In this document: one piece after another, positions 27,587-39,772 of the stretch
Layout: every line of letters starts with the position of its first letter
Position numbering within the stretch: the first letter of the stretch is position 1
From: Silene conica
Taxonomy: Eukaryota; Streptophyta; Magnoliopsida; Caryophyllales; Caryophyllaceae
Direction of reading: 5' to 3'
DNA: 64,000 bases
Assembly (NCBI GenBank): GCA_029255685.2
Contig: CM055312.2
Span: 4,488,649 to 4,552,648 of the forward strand
The notes under the pieces: model-generated
Seen by the model: only the letters and a program-made list of their open reading frames with translations
Told to the model about the DNA's origin: nothing
The model's database searches: none
Position numbers and translations under genes: made by a program

Positions 27587-28561
27587 CATCAATCTTTCAA
27601 CATTCATCAATAAAGTTTGTTCCTTTTCTGCCTTAATCCTATTTCTAGTAATTACTCTCTTAATTTAAGTTTTATTATTGTTCTTATAATTACTTGTATT
27701 TGGTTAAGATAGAATCCCAAGCCTTTGTTATTGTTGCATGTTTAGATTATCATTCATTATGATTTCCATGTTTATTCCTGTTTTCATTGTTGTTTTAGTA
27801 ACCATGAGTAGCTAATTTCATATGTTAGGATGTAGGGGATGAATATGCGTAGGTAGTATAAGTGCCGAGACCGACCTGAAGCAGGGTCGTGCTCGGCCGA
27901 CCTATATAATAGGTCGGTCGACCGAGGCTGTGGTCGGCCGACTGGGCTAGCTGGTCGGTCGACCCACTCGCGTATGTATTCTGTTTCGTTTTACTTTGTT
28001 GACTATAATAACCTGCAATGAGACCCAAGGGAGACTTGTAGGATGTTAGTAATGACCTACCCAAGATTGAGAGATACGGGAAGGGCATTGGTTTACACCT
28101 TAAAACGACTAGGTTACTTAAGACTGAAAGGTATGTGACCTATAATTTAGGAATCACCCTTATTGTTGACACCCAATAATTGTGGGACCTAGGAACTAAT
28201 AGCATAGGCCGAAAGGAGCTATTAGGTAGCATAGACCTAAAAGGATATGTTACACCCCTTACGCGACTGTAATACATGTTGACCTTAGGATTTATATTAA
28301 CTTAGCTATTTATTACCCAATCATCCTAGCATCTCTTTTAATCATAGTTTTAATCTCATCTTTATTTACTTGTTTTATTTTTATCTCTTTCTTAGACTTA
28401 GTAACAACCAATTTAAACCCCCAATTCTGTTACCCTAAAACATTAGCATCAAACAATAAACATTCCCCACCTCTCTGTGGTTCGACCCTTGACTTTCACT
28501 ATCTATTGTTAAAGTTAGGAATTATAAATTTTATCTTTGGTACCCTCAACGACGGGCATCA
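27587..28561 (+). repeat. 5' LTR of gag-protease element, right part
   Basis: Matches 34193-35167 of the 3' LTR and ends GGCATCA. It holds four more dyads at 27891, 27912, 27932 and 27953 (steps of 21, 20 and 21 bp). Confidence 0.93.
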
Positions 28562-28566
28562 AATTT

Positions 28567-28584
28567 TGGCACCGTTGCCAGGGA
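28567..28584 (+). promoter_or_regulatory. Primer-binding site of gag-protease element (two mismatches)
   Basis: TGGCACCGTTGCCAGGGA, 5 bases after the LTR, in the same position as the Athila site. It differs from it by two G-to-A changes, each destroying a CpG. This looks like methylation-driven decay after insertion. Confidence 0.85.
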
Positions 28585-28684
28585 GGTGACGCCAGTGTTT
28601 ATTGTTTCTTGTTTTTTGTTTATTTTTGTTTAAGGAACTTTTGTTCCTTAAACCTTCTCACTTTTTTCTTGTAGTTTCCATCTT

Positions 28685-30781
28685 ATGCGCAGGTCAGTTC
28701 AAGGAGAACTCCTACCACTTGACCACGAGCTTGAGAGGACTCTGCGAGAAAGAAGGAAGCTGCTACAAGAGAATAAGGAAGGAGGTTCTCCCTCTTCCCT
28801 ATTCCAAGAGGATATTTTAGAACAACTACTTTCACCAAAAACACCAACTTCACAACCAAACTCACCTCAAAATCCATCCACACCAAAAACACCATCTTTT
28901 ACCTACCTCCAAGTTTTTCCAAAAGAAGAATAGATCATGGCCGAAGAAGCTACTATCGCCAGTCACTTCATGCCTCAGGTGAAGGACCTATACAAAGGGT
29001 TCACTTTACCTGCAGGTATTGGGAAGTCATTCGAGGCCAAGCCTGCCTACATCACCATGGTTGAGAAAAACCAATTTGGAGGCTCGGCCAATGAGGATGC
29101 TGCAAAGCATATTGAAATCTTCACAGATTACATATGCTCTATTGCACCCCCAGAAGGAGTGACACAGGACCATATTAAACAAACCATGTTCATCTTCTCT
29201 CTCAGGGATTCTGCAAGGGAATGGTACAGAGATCTAGACCGCACTGCTGCGGGAGTCACAGATTGGAACACCTTGGCCTTAGCATTCTACAGGAAGTACT
29301 ACTCTGCAGCCAAGACCAATGCTTTAAGGGTGCAGATAACAAGCTTCAAGCAAGGGCCTAATGAAGATTTTAGTGAGGCTTGGGACAGGTTCAAGAGACT
29401 TGTTCGATCCATACCACACCATGGATTCGAACAATGATTTCTTTGTAACCAGTTCTACAATGGTCTCTACAATGACAACAGGGCCTACTTAGATAATGCA
29501 GCCAATGGAAGGTTCCAAGAGAATTCTGGAGAGACTAAAGGTCTCAAAATAATAGAAGATGTTGCTACCCACCGTTCTGAACATGGGACTTCCCGTGGTA
29601 ACCAAAGGAAAGCTGAATCTAACGTAGCTGCTATTGAGGCTTTGATGGCCAAGTTAGAGAAGCTGGAGAGTGGTGGGAAGTTCGATATTGGGAATGGAAG
29701 CAAAGAAGGTATGTACAAGGTGAATGTCGTTCAGGACGGACCCTTTGTTTGTGAAAGATGTGGTGGGGAGGGACACGTGTCAAAATTCTGCACCTCATCT
29801 AATGAGACATGTGCCGCCTTCTAACACTATCATGGGAACAATTTTTATGACCCAAATAATAATAATGTCCATCCCAACATGAGGTGGACAAGCCAGAATG
29901 TTCTCAACCCACAACACCTACAACCTCAACAAAATTCCACATATATTCCCCCACATAAGCAAGGTTTCCAAAAACAACCCTTCAACCCTCAACCACCTTC
30001 AAACCCACCACCCAATACGGATGCTCTCATCCAAAACCTCATTGGGTTGGTTCAGAAGGAGTCTCAGGCTAGGGAAGCAGGGATGAAGATGTTAGAATCT
30101 CAGATTGCTCAAATCGCAAGCAAGAACGATACTAGGGCTCCGGGTCAACTTCCGACCAAGACGGACCAAAAGAAAGAGACTCTAAACATAATATCTTTAA
30201 GAAGTGGAACCAAGGTGGGAAGTGAGAAGGTAAGCGAGAAGGATAAAGCAAAACAGCCGAAGAGCAGCGAGGGAGGTCGACCGACCCAGGAGCTAGGTCG
30301 ACCGACCTCTAAGCAGATTCCGGAAATTCCCGCTGCACAGGAAGAGGGTCGACCGACCGAGGATATGGGTCGACCGACCCCTGATGCTGAACAGGAGAAT
30401 TCTTTCAGGCCTGAATTGCCGGACAACTTAAGGGACTTCCTTTTTAGGGGTGATAAGACCCCTAGGTTTCTGAGAAGGGCTGCAACTACTGAATCTTCTG
30501 CCCCTCCTTTTCCAGAGAGACTCATACCAACTAAGGAACATGTATCATTTGATAAATTTAAAGACGTAATCCGTTCATTGAATGTTCAAGTTCCGTTTTT
30601 AGAACTGGTTCAGCAAGTTCCTTCGTATCTTAAATTCATGAGACAACTTTTGTCAAGAAAGAGGTCTTTAGATAAGGTTGAGTCAGTTGCCCTCACTGAG
30701 GAATCCTCAGCTTCCTATCACATGTCATTGCCCCTCATAAGCTGGAGGATCCTGGAAGTTTTTCTGTACCCTGCAATATAG
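28685..30781 (+). pseudogene. gag: Gag of Athila-related non-autonomous element (three in-frame stops)
   Basis: One frame runs from the ATG at 28685 to about 30740, broken by TAG (28931-28933), TGA (29435-29437) and TAA (29822-29824). The N-terminus resembles the Athila Gag start (LDHELERTLRERRK). The capsid domain spans about 28990-29560, with FIFSLRDSAREWYRDL and LALAFYRKYYSAAKTNALR. The zinc knuckle CERCGGEGHVSKFC lies at 29752-29793, and a proline/glutamine-rich linker follows. Four GRPT peptides (30275-30379) are translated GGTCGACCGACC dyads. A one-base loss near 30736 shifts protease into the next frame. In a working copy Gag would package the RNA. Confidence 0.88.
30275..30379. repeat. 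Four GGTCGACCGACC dyads inside the gag coding region
   Basis: Sites at 30275 and 30296, then 30347 and 30368: each pair is spaced 21 bp and the pairs are 72 bp apart. The multiple-of-three spacing keeps every copy in the same frame as GRPT. An identical 21/51/21 layout occurs outside the coding region at 31807-31911. Confidence 0.9.
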
Positions 30782-31566
30782 GAACCTTCCCTGTCAAAAA
30801 GGCCCTATGCGACCTAGGAGCTAGTATCAGTGTCATGCCCCTTAGCGTATCCCTAAAACTTGGAATGACCAATTTTGCAGCAACTAGCATGACTGTCCAG
30901 ATGGCTGACCGTACATCTATGGAACCCATAGGGGTGTTGGAAAACATCCCTGTGCGTATAGACAGGTTTTTCTTCCCTTTAGACTTTGTAGTTCTGGATA
31001 TCCCTGAGGATGCCAATATACCTATAATTCGAGGAAGACCTTTCCTCCACACTGCAGGAGCCATCATAGATGTAGGTACAGGGACCTTGACCTTCAAAGT
31101 AGGGAAGCATTCTATCATTTATGGTCTATCCTATAGAAAGAAAGATGCTATGACCCCTATTACTTGTAATGTTATCGCTTCTGAAAAGAAATATAAGGTC
31201 ATCACTACTTCTCCTGCTTTATTACCTACTCCTATACCTGTTTTTACACCTCCGCCCCAGATTGGGAGCAAAATGGAGGACACTTCTGTTATGACTAATG
31301 CAGGAATTGGTTTGGGGAAACCCACAATAAAGGAGGTCACGGTACAAAGGGGAGGACTGGGATTTCTAAGCTACAAGGAAGATGAGGATCCAGATGCTGT
31401 GGACGAGAAAGACAAGAAAAAGAAAGGAAAAGCTGAAGAGAAGGGTCCATCGCATATGCTTTGCGACGGAGAGGAGACGTGTTTTGCTATTCAAGCAAAC
31501 ACTGTGGAGACTACGGCGTATCGTCAAAAGCCGTGGTCGGAGATATTCCGCATCTTTAGCGGATAG
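30742..31566 (+). pseudogene. Aspartic protease and terminal domain of the non-autonomous element
   Basis: After the frameshift the frame reads through CDLGASISVMP (about 30808-30840), the usual Athila/Tat-type protease active site, to a flap-like region and IIRGRPFLHTAGAIIDV (about 31021-31071). A charged tail with DEKDKKKKGKAEEK follows and the frame stops at 31564-31566. Where an Athila element would continue into RT, this one simply ends. The protease itself has no internal stop, but its link to Gag is broken. Confidence 0.88.
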
Positions 31567-31806
31567 TCATTTAGATTTTCAGCTCTAAAGACTATTTACT
31601 TTTTCGTTTTTTAAGACTTTTTCATTTCGGTTGCTTTCAGTTTTAGAACTTTTTCGTTTGTTGCGTAGTTAAGACAATTTTGGACTTGGTTCTGGAATCT
31701 CGCGCACTTGATGGGCGCACATATAATGCTTTTTCAGGTTTAAGGAAGAATGACTTGGTTAATATTAGTCATTTCCGAAGAAAAGAAGGCCGTTGTGCAG
31801 CAGAGG

Positions 31807-31911
31807 GGTCGACCGACTAGAAATTCGGGTCGGCCGACCTAGTCCCTGCATTCCTAGAAATCCTGCAGTCCGCAGGAAGGTCGGTCGACCCAAAACATAG
31901 GTCGGTCGACC
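31807..31911. repeat. Four GGTCG(A/G)(C/T)CGACC dyads in the 3' region
   Basis: Sites at 31807, 31828, 31879 and 31900. The first pair is in one orientation and the second reads GGTCGGTCGACC, the reverse complement. Spacing 21/51/21 copies that of the coding quartet. Confidence 0.9.
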
Positions 31912-32131
31912 TACCCGTCCGTCACAGCCTGCTCGTTTTCGTCCTCGGGAATTGCGTAACCATCTTGGGTACTTGAGTGGCACTGCTGGCCACCAAAACC
32001 TCCCAGCTTACGCTGGTTTGGGGAGGTCTTTCTCATACACTTAACAATCCAGTGAGTTCTTTCCATTTTTTTTTTGGTTTTACTTTCTTGCATTTTCCCT
32101 TTAATTTTATGAAACCTTTACTTAGGCTAAT

Positions 32132-32170
32132 GCACAATGGGGACATTGTGCGGGTTGGTTTGGGGAATGG
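32132..32170 (+). promoter_or_regulatory. Inner hairpin plus purine tract of gag-protease element
   Basis: GCACAATG (32132-32139) pairs perfectly with CATTGTGC (32144-32151) around GGGA. GGTTGGTTTGGGGAATGG follows, almost identical to the tract before the 3' LTR (GGTTTGGTTTGGGGAATT). It looks like a duplicated polypurine module 1.45 kb upstream of the real one. Confidence 0.75.
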
Positions 32171-32930
32171 TTTCGTGTCACATGCATTGTTCCATTGCAT
32201 TTTGTCACACGTTTATCTGCATTTCTGTATTGCATTGTTCTTTTCTTTATTTTCTTTGCATATACAAAAATCCAAAAAAATAGAAAAATTTCAAAAATTC
32301 CAAAAAATGCACGTTTATTTTAGCATATAGGTCGAGTCGGAACGAGAGTATTTCAAGGATGATTTTGATTTCTTACATGTTTAAGCCTTTACCTTGCCTT
32401 GTCAACTTGTTTTAGTATGAGAGTCTTTTGCACATCCACGAGTTTTTTGTCAATTTGTATATCTTGAGACTTGACTTATACATTGGCAACCTACTATACA
32501 TTATGAGTTTTAGAGCCTTATTCCTGGTTTCATTTTTAAACCAGTTGTCTAGGATGTGAGTAGTACTCCCCTTGGAACATGTTACATCAATATGCATAAA
32601 CATGAACTTGAATTGCTATATACTTGTTTTACTTTCTCGTTTTGTGAGTCTTGATACGTGCATTTGGGATCCCTTTTCTCATATTTACCCATAAGCCCTA
32701 CATTGCCAAAATTGCCTTTTTATTCCCCCAAAACTACATCTCATACTTAGCCTGCCTTTCCAAGCTAGTATTTGTGGTCATTGGATTATTTTGAGGCATC
32801 TTGGTTTGTATGCTATCTTGAGCAAAAAGGAAAAACAAAAACAAAAGAAAGAAAAGAACAAGAAAAGTTCAGAAAAAAGGAAAGAAAGCAAAGAAAAACG
32901 AAAAAAAAAATCAGAATATACAGTAGAGTC

Positions 32931-32963
32931 AGTCGACCGACCACCTTCACGGGTCGGTCGACC
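32931..32963. repeat. Dyad pair near the 3' end of the internal region
   Basis: AGTCGACCGACC at 32931 and GGTCGGTCGACC at 32952, again 21 bp apart and in opposite orientation. Confidence 0.85.
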
Positions 32964-33582
32964 AACTGTCAGCATCAGATTCAAAATTTCGTTCCAAAAA
33001 TTCCTTTCTTTTTATGTGTTATCACTCCCGTACTTCGTTCAAAATATTTGAGAGTTCTTTCTTATTTTTAATGTGAGAGTTGTGCTACAAAAGAGCACGT
33101 TCTTAATATCAAAATGTTGTGAAATATGTCATTGGAAACCGGTTTTACTAGCTTGGCTATTAACCCCACATGTCCAAAAATATCTTAACCTCTTTTTACC
33201 TTTCACCTCACATATCTTTTTACCTCAATTGCATGTATCCGAGTCACTTAATGCGTGTGTTTATACATAGTTGTAGAATTCTTGTTCATGTTAGATTGCA
33301 GGCATGTTTTCATGGGTCGCAGTTAAGTGAGTGTCTTTACAAAATACTTCTTTCTATCTTTTACATATACTCACCCTTTGCTTCTTGAGTGTCTCGAGCG
33401 TAGCGCGAGAGTCCATGGTATAAATTCTCTATAGTCTCTAGTTTTGCAAAGTTTGACGACACCATAACTCGTTTGCATGATTCAAATACTTTCTCATTTT
33501 ATACTTGGCATTGGTTTAGGCTTACATGTAAATTTTGCTCTGAGATTGAAATCGTTCCATTAGTTAAGATCGAGTCTAATTC

Positions 33583-33618
33583 TTGCTTGAGGGCAAGCAA
33601 GGTTTGGTTTGGGGAATT
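33583..33618 (+). promoter_or_regulatory. Outer hairpin plus polypurine tract of gag-protease element
   Basis: TTGCTTG (33583-33589) pairs with CAAGCAA (33594-33600) around AGGG, followed by GGTTTGGTTTGGGGAATT directly before the 3' LTR. Confidence 0.85.
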
Positions 33619-35167
33619 TGATGCGTGTCTATTTTATGATATTTTACATCCTTTTTTACACGCATTTGGTCGCTCATTTACTATGTTTTAGCCCTTATTT
33701 CCCAACAATTGTCTACTTTCGGATTTTTATACACTTTTGCAGATTTATGCGGAAAAAGGATGATTTTACACCAAACTTATGTCCTCGGGATTTTTTCATA
33801 GCCAAGGATCGATCGAAAGTCAGCTCACAACATTGACCAAGTACCAAGAAGTCAAACCGAAGACAAATCAGAATATTCCTACAGGAAAAGGGTCGACCGA
33901 CCTATTACATGGGTCGGCCGACCAGATCATTATTATGGAAAGCCCAGGGAATTCGCTGAAGCCCGTAAAAAGGTCGACCGACCCACTAAGTAGGTCGACC
34001 GACCTCTGCGCAGACCCTGAAGTATTCCGAAGCCCATTAACGTGTTAGAGTTTTAAGGAAACTCTTTATTTTCCGCCTATTTAAGCTAGATTACGTGATT
34101 AGGGTTGATTATTCAGTTTCATATAATCGACCATCATCGAGTTCCTAATTCAGTTTGTAATCTTTCAATAATTCTCAACACTTTTAGTTTATTCTTCAAT
34201 CTTTCAACATTCATCAATAAAGTTTGTTCCTTTTCTGCCTTAATCCTATTTCCGGTAATTACTCTCTTAATTTAAGTTTTATTATTGTTCTTATAATTAC
34301 TTGTATTTGGTTAAGATAGAATCCCAAGCCTTTGTTATTGTTGCATGTTTAGATTATCATTGATTATGATTTCCATGTTTATTCTCGTTTTCATTGTTGT
34401 TTTAGTAACCATGAGTAGCTAATTTCATATGTTAGGATGTAGGGGATGAATATGCATAGGTAGTATAACTGCCGTGACCGACCTATAGCAGGGCCGTGCT
34501 TGGCTGACCTATATAATAGGTCGGTCGACCGAGGCTGTGGTCGGCCGACTGGGCTAGCTGGTCGGTCGACCCACTCGCGTATGTATTCTGTTTCGTTTTA
34601 CTTTGTTGACTATAATAGCTTGCAATGAGACCCAAGGGAGACTTGTAGGATGTTAGTAATGACCTACCCAAGATTGAGAGATACGGGAATGGCATTGGTT
34701 TACACCTTAAAACGACTAGGTTACTTAAGACTGAAAGGTATGTGACCTAGAATTTAGGAATCACCCTTATTGTTGACACCCAATAATTGTGGGACCTAGG
34801 AACTAATAGCATAGGCCGAAAGGAGCTATTAGGTAGCATAGACCTAAAAGGATATGTTACACCCCTTACGCGACTGCAATACATGTTGACCTTAGAATTT
34901 ATATTACCTTAGCTATTTATTACCCAATCATCCTAGCATCTCTTTTTATCATAGTTTTAATCTCATCTTTATTTACTTGTTTTATTTTTATCTCTTTCTT
35001 AGACTTAGTAACAACCAATTTAAACCCCCAATTCTGTTACCCTAAAACATTAGCATCAAACAATAAACATTCCCCACCTCTCTGTGGTTCGACCCTGACT
35101 TTCACTATCTATTGTTAAAGTTATGAATTATAAATTTTATCTTTGGTACCCTCAACGACTGGCATCA
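33619..35167 (+). repeat. 3' LTR of gag-protease element (1549 bp)
   Basis: Uninterrupted LTR, TGATGCGTG to GGCATCA, followed by CCTAC. TATA-like CTATTTAAG at 34078-34086. It carries eight dyads at 33891, 33912, 33972, 33993, 34498 (degenerate), 34519, 34539 and 34560. By eye it differs from the 5' LTR at roughly two dozen positions, so the insertion is not recent. Confidence 0.95.
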
Positions 35168-35172
35168 CCTAC

Positions 35173-35421
35173 CTAAAATTAGCAAGAGAGCTGAAGGCAG
35201 AATTCATCACCTTCGAGCTAAAGCTAGTACCCAGGGACCAGAATGTCGAGGCCGATGCATTAGCCCATCTGGGGGCTACGTTCAATCCAGGAGAAATTTC
35301 TGCAATCCCAATTGTCCATGTGCTGGAACCTTCAACTTCAGGACAGGATCCAGAAGTTGACATATCCAGCACCCAGTGGGAAATGGAGGCAGGAGTAAAA
35401 GAAAGAGGTAAGGGGATTTAA
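35173..35421 (+). pseudogene. pol: Tat second RNase H, C-terminal part
   Basis: Continues in frame from 2680: LKLARELKAEF, then VPRDQNVEADALAHLG with the last catalytic aspartate of RNase H (AD). The frame ends at a TAA two codons before the integrase zinc-finger frame, so a break separates the domains. Together with 944-2680 this gives a complete domain split by 32 kb. Confidence 0.88.
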
Positions 35422-35422
35422 A

Positions 35423-35680
35423 ATGAAAGCATCCAGATTTACACTAATAGATGGAATCTTGTTCAGGAAATCCCTGGCTGGACCCTACCTTCGATGTCTG
35501 GGAGAAAAAGAAAGTCAGGCTATCTTGCATGACCTCCACAGTGGCGAGTGTGGAAATCATGCAGGAGGCAGGAGCCTATCCAACAAAGCACTCAGACAAG
35601 GCTACTTCTGGCCAACAATTCGGAAGGATGCTATGGAATTTGCAAAAGAGTGCCAACCCTGTCAGAAACACGCGCCTTAG
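35423..35680 (+). pseudogene. Tat integrase N-terminal zinc-finger domain
   Basis: HDLHSGECGNHAGG and CQPCQKHA supply the H-H-C-C zinc ligands (about 35549-35672), with GYFWPTIRKDA between them, as in Ty3-type integrases. A frameshift near 35675 separates it from the catalytic core. Confidence 0.85.
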
Positions 35681-36582
35681 TACACCAGCCTGCATAACCT
35701 CTACACCCAGTTATATCACCATGGCCCTTCATGAAGTGGGGAATGGATATCGTGGGACCCCTGCCAAGGGCACCAGGAAAAAAGACCTACATGCTAGCAC
35801 TAACAGATTACTTTTCCAAGTAGATAGAAGAAGAGGCCTTCCCCCAGGTCACAGAAAATCAGGTGATATCTTTCCTTAAGCATAATATAATCTGTAGGTT
35901 TGGCATACCTTCTAAAATAGTCTGTGATAATGGTTCTCAGTTCATATCCAATAAGACAGAGGCATTTTGTGCTGGCTGGAATATTTCACTGTTAAAAGCT
36001 GCTCCCAGGTACCCTCAGACCAATGGTCAAGCTGAATCCAGCAACCGGATTGTCGTGGACAACTTAAAAAGAAGGCTGGAAGAAGCAGGTGGCAGGTGGG
36101 CAGAAGAGCTACCCCTCATCCTATGGTCAGACAGAACTACGCCAAAGGTGGCAACGGGACAAACACCCTTCAGCCTGGTGTTTGGAGCTGAGGCAGTGAT
36201 CCCATCAGAAGTCAGGATCCCAACCCAAAGGTACGGATGCCTGACAGAAGAACGCAACCAGACAGAAATGGCGAGCAGCCTGGATACCGTAGATGAACTC
36301 AGAACAAGCGCTCAAATCAGAATAGCATCATACAAGCAGATGGTGGCACGAGCATACAACAAAAACGTTAAGATCAGGACCCTGTAGGTGGGCGATTTAG
36401 TTCTCAGGAAAGTCTTCCAGAACACCAAAAACCATCGAGCAGGGAAGTTTGCATATAATTGGGAGGGACCGTACCATGTAGAAAGCGCAACTGGAAGTGG
36501 TTCCTACAGGCTCATGACCATGGAAGGAAAGATGGTACCCAGGCCATGGAACATTTTTCACCTAAAGAAATACTTCATCTAA
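35681..36582 (+). pseudogene. Tat integrase catalytic core and C-terminal domain, three stops
   Basis: One frame carries MDIVGPLP, DNGSQF and NGQAESSNR, giving the D, D and E of the catalytic triad, and a GDLVLRKVF/WEGPYHV C-terminal domain. It is interrupted by TAA at 35695-35697 and TAG at 35821-35823 and 36385-36387. The second stop replaces an expected tryptophan, consistent with G-to-A decay. No chromodomain follows. Confidence 0.88.
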
Positions 36583-37205
36583 AAGCTGGAAGAGCCACAC
36601 CAGTAACTACCTGATACCTCAGATTCCAGGACTCTTTTGTTAATTATGTTGTTTTTATCTCTTTTCAAAGTTAAGGGTTATACAAAACCCAATAGCTATC
36701 TTTTGATGTCAAACGAGTCATTTGACAGATACCTTTTGAATATTTTGTAAGAAACCCCACGGGTTATCTTGAATATAACTACGGAATGATTCAGCAAAGA
36801 AATTTCTGAAGATGTCAAAACTAAAAAAAAAACGTTCGAATGTGGCAAAGTATAAACAAGCTGGGATACGATCACCCACAATACCAAGCACCCACGTAAA
36901 AGTCTGGAGAACTCCTAACTAGGGGAACCAGCACCCGTACTTGGCCATTCAAAGCATGCATGCAAACATAAAAACAACAATAGTATAAACTAAGGCTCTA
37001 GGAAATCCAGGAACCAGAAACATTCATACGCATCCTCAGATGCTCCGCCAGCCGGAAAACAGGCCGGAATAAAAGTCTTACAAAATACGCCCAAAAACGA
37101 AGGGCCCGAAAGAACTAAAAGTTTACTGGACCCACCCGGGTCCAAGATAAACAACAAGAACAACAAAGTTATATGCCACACAGGGCCCAAAAACGACAAG
37201 TTTAC

Positions 37206-37761
37206 TTAAGCAATAACAGGCTTAGTTACGGAGGAGGAATCACCAGCTGCATCAGCACCAACATCACCCTGCCCATCACCTGCTGGAGGAGGAGTCCCAG
37301 GAACTGCTTCCTCCTGGACAGGAGGAGGCCCATCAAGAACGGGACTGTTGACCTCCGGAGCATTCTCTTCCTCACAGTCAGAGAGCATGCCGAGATCAGG
37401 CTTTACAAGAAAAGCAGCCTCCAGAAGACGCTCTTCCTCCACCACATCCCATTACAGGTGCTTATTTTCCAACACCTCTTTCATGCATTCAACTCTAGCT
37501 GCCCAATGGGTATAAGGAACAATGTCAGATAGCACGCCAGAGAGGGACCTTTTCTTCTCCTGCAGGACAGCAATCTCCGCATCAGCAGCTTCCTTGGCAT
37601 CCTTCCACTTCTTCACCTCAGAAGCAAGGGCATCTTTAGCATCCAGAACTATTGCCATATGTTCTTCGGAATCCTTCTTCTTTGCCTTGGCAGCCTCCAG
37701 CCTTTGGTTCCCACGAACCTTCTCTGCCTCCAACCTCCTGGTCATTAAATTCAGCTCAGCC
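37206..37761 (-). pseudogene. Antisense accessory gene of the Tat element, 3' part
   Basis: On the strand opposite to gag-pol. A continuous frame runs from the insertion boundary through a highly charged coiled-coil segment (about 37450-37760; heptads rich in K, E, A and L) to an acidic proline/glycine-rich tail ending in TAA at 37206. One in-frame TAA lies at 37452-37454. The frame joins exactly to 56341-56403 when the Tekay insertion and one target copy are removed. Antisense ORFs in this position are known in Tat relatives such as Grande and Retand. I do not recognise a biochemical function. Confidence 0.7.
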
Positions 37762-38177
37762 TTTAATGTAACACCCCCATTTATTTAAGGGCCTGTACTA
37801 GGACTCCTCAGATAAATACAGGTGTTACCATCTCGGTTCCCCGAGGCAGTAGATACAAAGGAAAATAAACAGTACTTTAGATAGAAAATTAACTCAAGTC
37901 ATGTTCTTACAACCGTATAAAAAGGTCTTAGCAACATAAATAAAATACAACTCGTACTAAACTGACTAAGGTGATCTAGACATCTAATCTGGTCCGGATC
38001 CAAGCTCTTCCTCCCATAGCTCCCCCTTAGTCACAGCCACCTGTCAATCTGCTCCCCAATAATTGGTTCATCACAGGTGATCACGAATACACAGGGTCAA
38101 CCACGAGGTTGAGTAGAGAAAACTGTAAATAAACCACATTACTATAAATAGAAAGTTGAACTTCTCCACTCCGAATC

Positions 38178-38300
38178 ACAGACCCTTTTTCTCCGCACCA
38201 AACACAGACCCTTTATCTCCGCGCCACACAGACCCTTTATCTCCGCACCAAACACAGACCCTTTATCTCCGCACCAAACACAGACCCTTTATCTTCACAC
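38178..38300. repeat. LTR minisatellite, ~27-bp unit, about five copies
   Basis: Tandem CAGACCCTTTATCTCCGCAC-type units with length and base variants. The right LTR has the same block at about 54441-54562 with different variants. The Tekay-2 LTR has an unrelated-looking but co-located tandem array (57645-57775) sharing CTCCGCACC. Confidence 0.88.
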
Positions 38301-39772
38301 CATATCGTATCACAAAATTATATATCACAGTATACCATTCATATAACAATATACATGAACATGATTAATATCAACCAACAAACAGATTACACATCTCATA
38401 TATGTAGTATTTCCCTACCTCGTAATTGCAGAAGAAAAGGCAAATGCACAACTGTTCTCAAAAGTGCTCCACACGAAAACTTCCACCTAAAAGTATATTA
38501 CCTTAATTAATAAACTTCCTACTCTCGTAAAACATGTACACAATCTAATTATAGAAACGTCCTATATTTAGAAAGTTCCCAACAGCCGAGTTACCCAAAA
38601 TAGTAACTTCCAAATATAGTAGCTTCTAAAAAAAAACAACTCCTAAGAAATAAACAAACACTTGGGTTTGAAAGTCAAATTTAAATCTTTACCATAAATA
38701 AAATGCTATACCATAAATACTAATTATACTTTCCATAAATAAAATATTTCCTCATAAAACAAATATTCCAAAACCAAATAAAATAGTAATAATATTAATA
38801 ATAATAATAATAATAATAAAGATAAGAGTAATAAAAATACCCACCAACACCATAGAACCCGACAGCCCCCAACCCCACTTCAACACCCATTTCCACCGCC
38901 TACCACCACGTCGACCACCCACCAGCACCAGACCCCAACACCATCGACCACCATCTGACACTCTAACACCACCACATCACACGACCCACGCCGACAACCC
39001 CAACCAAGACCACCCAAACCCAGACCATAACCTTACCGCAACCCAGGCTACCCCAAACAGACCCTTCATCGACAACCACCCAGACCAGCCAACCACCCTA
39101 GACCGACGCCTACACAAACCCCTGACACCGTACATCAAACCACGGTGGTACCACCGCACCGACCTCCCCCGAGTCAGCGGTGGTACCACCCCCAAACAAC
39201 CAGGCCGTAACAATTTGCAGAAACCCAGAACAGCCTGTCATTAGAACCACCCCAAACGACCCTGTTTACACCCCCTGAAACCACCTAGCCTTCCGCCATA
39301 ACCACCCCCCGACTACCCCTAACTCTCTGACCATAGACCCGTTACAACCCAACCACGGATCTCAATTCAAAACTTCACTAAAAACGCAAACCAACACTGA
39401 AATCAAAGTATTAAAAAAAAACAGAATGCATTACTGGTTTACATACCCGTATAAACCACCCTCCACGACGGGTTTTAACCACCACGACAACAACCTAGCA
39501 TGTCACATACGTTCCCCACACGACCCATTACAGATTTAGACCAAAACAACAAGAATTAGTCGACATATAAATACATAAATCGCGTGATGCAAGTGATATA
39601 CACAAACAGGTCTATTTTCGACACACGTGACATACCAGCTATATGGCCGAAACGAACCACCGTGCACCACTTTACAACCACCGTGGATAGCTTCTCTCCT
39701 CTCTCTGAAGTAGTGGCTAGGGTTTTGTGAAGCGAGATCTGAGTTAGGGGTGAGATTAGGGTAAGATTGGAG

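Larger units (their letters stand above)
31567..33600 (+). other. Non-coding 3' region of gag-protease element
   Basis: About 2 kb replacing RT, RNase H, integrase and env-like ORF. It contains a dyad quartet (31807-31911), an inner hairpin-purine module (32132-32170), A-rich low-complexity tracts (32270-32310 and 32818-32912) and a dyad pair (32931-32963). Short frames here do not resemble known proteins. Confidence 0.75.
35168..37766 (+). mobile_element. Tat-lineage element, segment 2 of 3 (end of RNase H, integrase, antisense gene part)
   Basis: Begins with the duplicated CCTAC, then continues the second RNase H frame from segment 1. It is cut at TTTAA (37762-37766), repeated at 56336-56340, by the Tekay insertion. 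The region 36583-37205 between integrase and the antisense gene has no coding signal that I can defend. Confidence 0.92.

Noticed and set aside
36583..37205. Possible 3' LTR start of the Tat element after integrase
   Set aside because: No TG...CA boundary, polypurine tract or matching copy elsewhere in the window; only a short GGACCC/GGGTCC inverted repeat near 37129.
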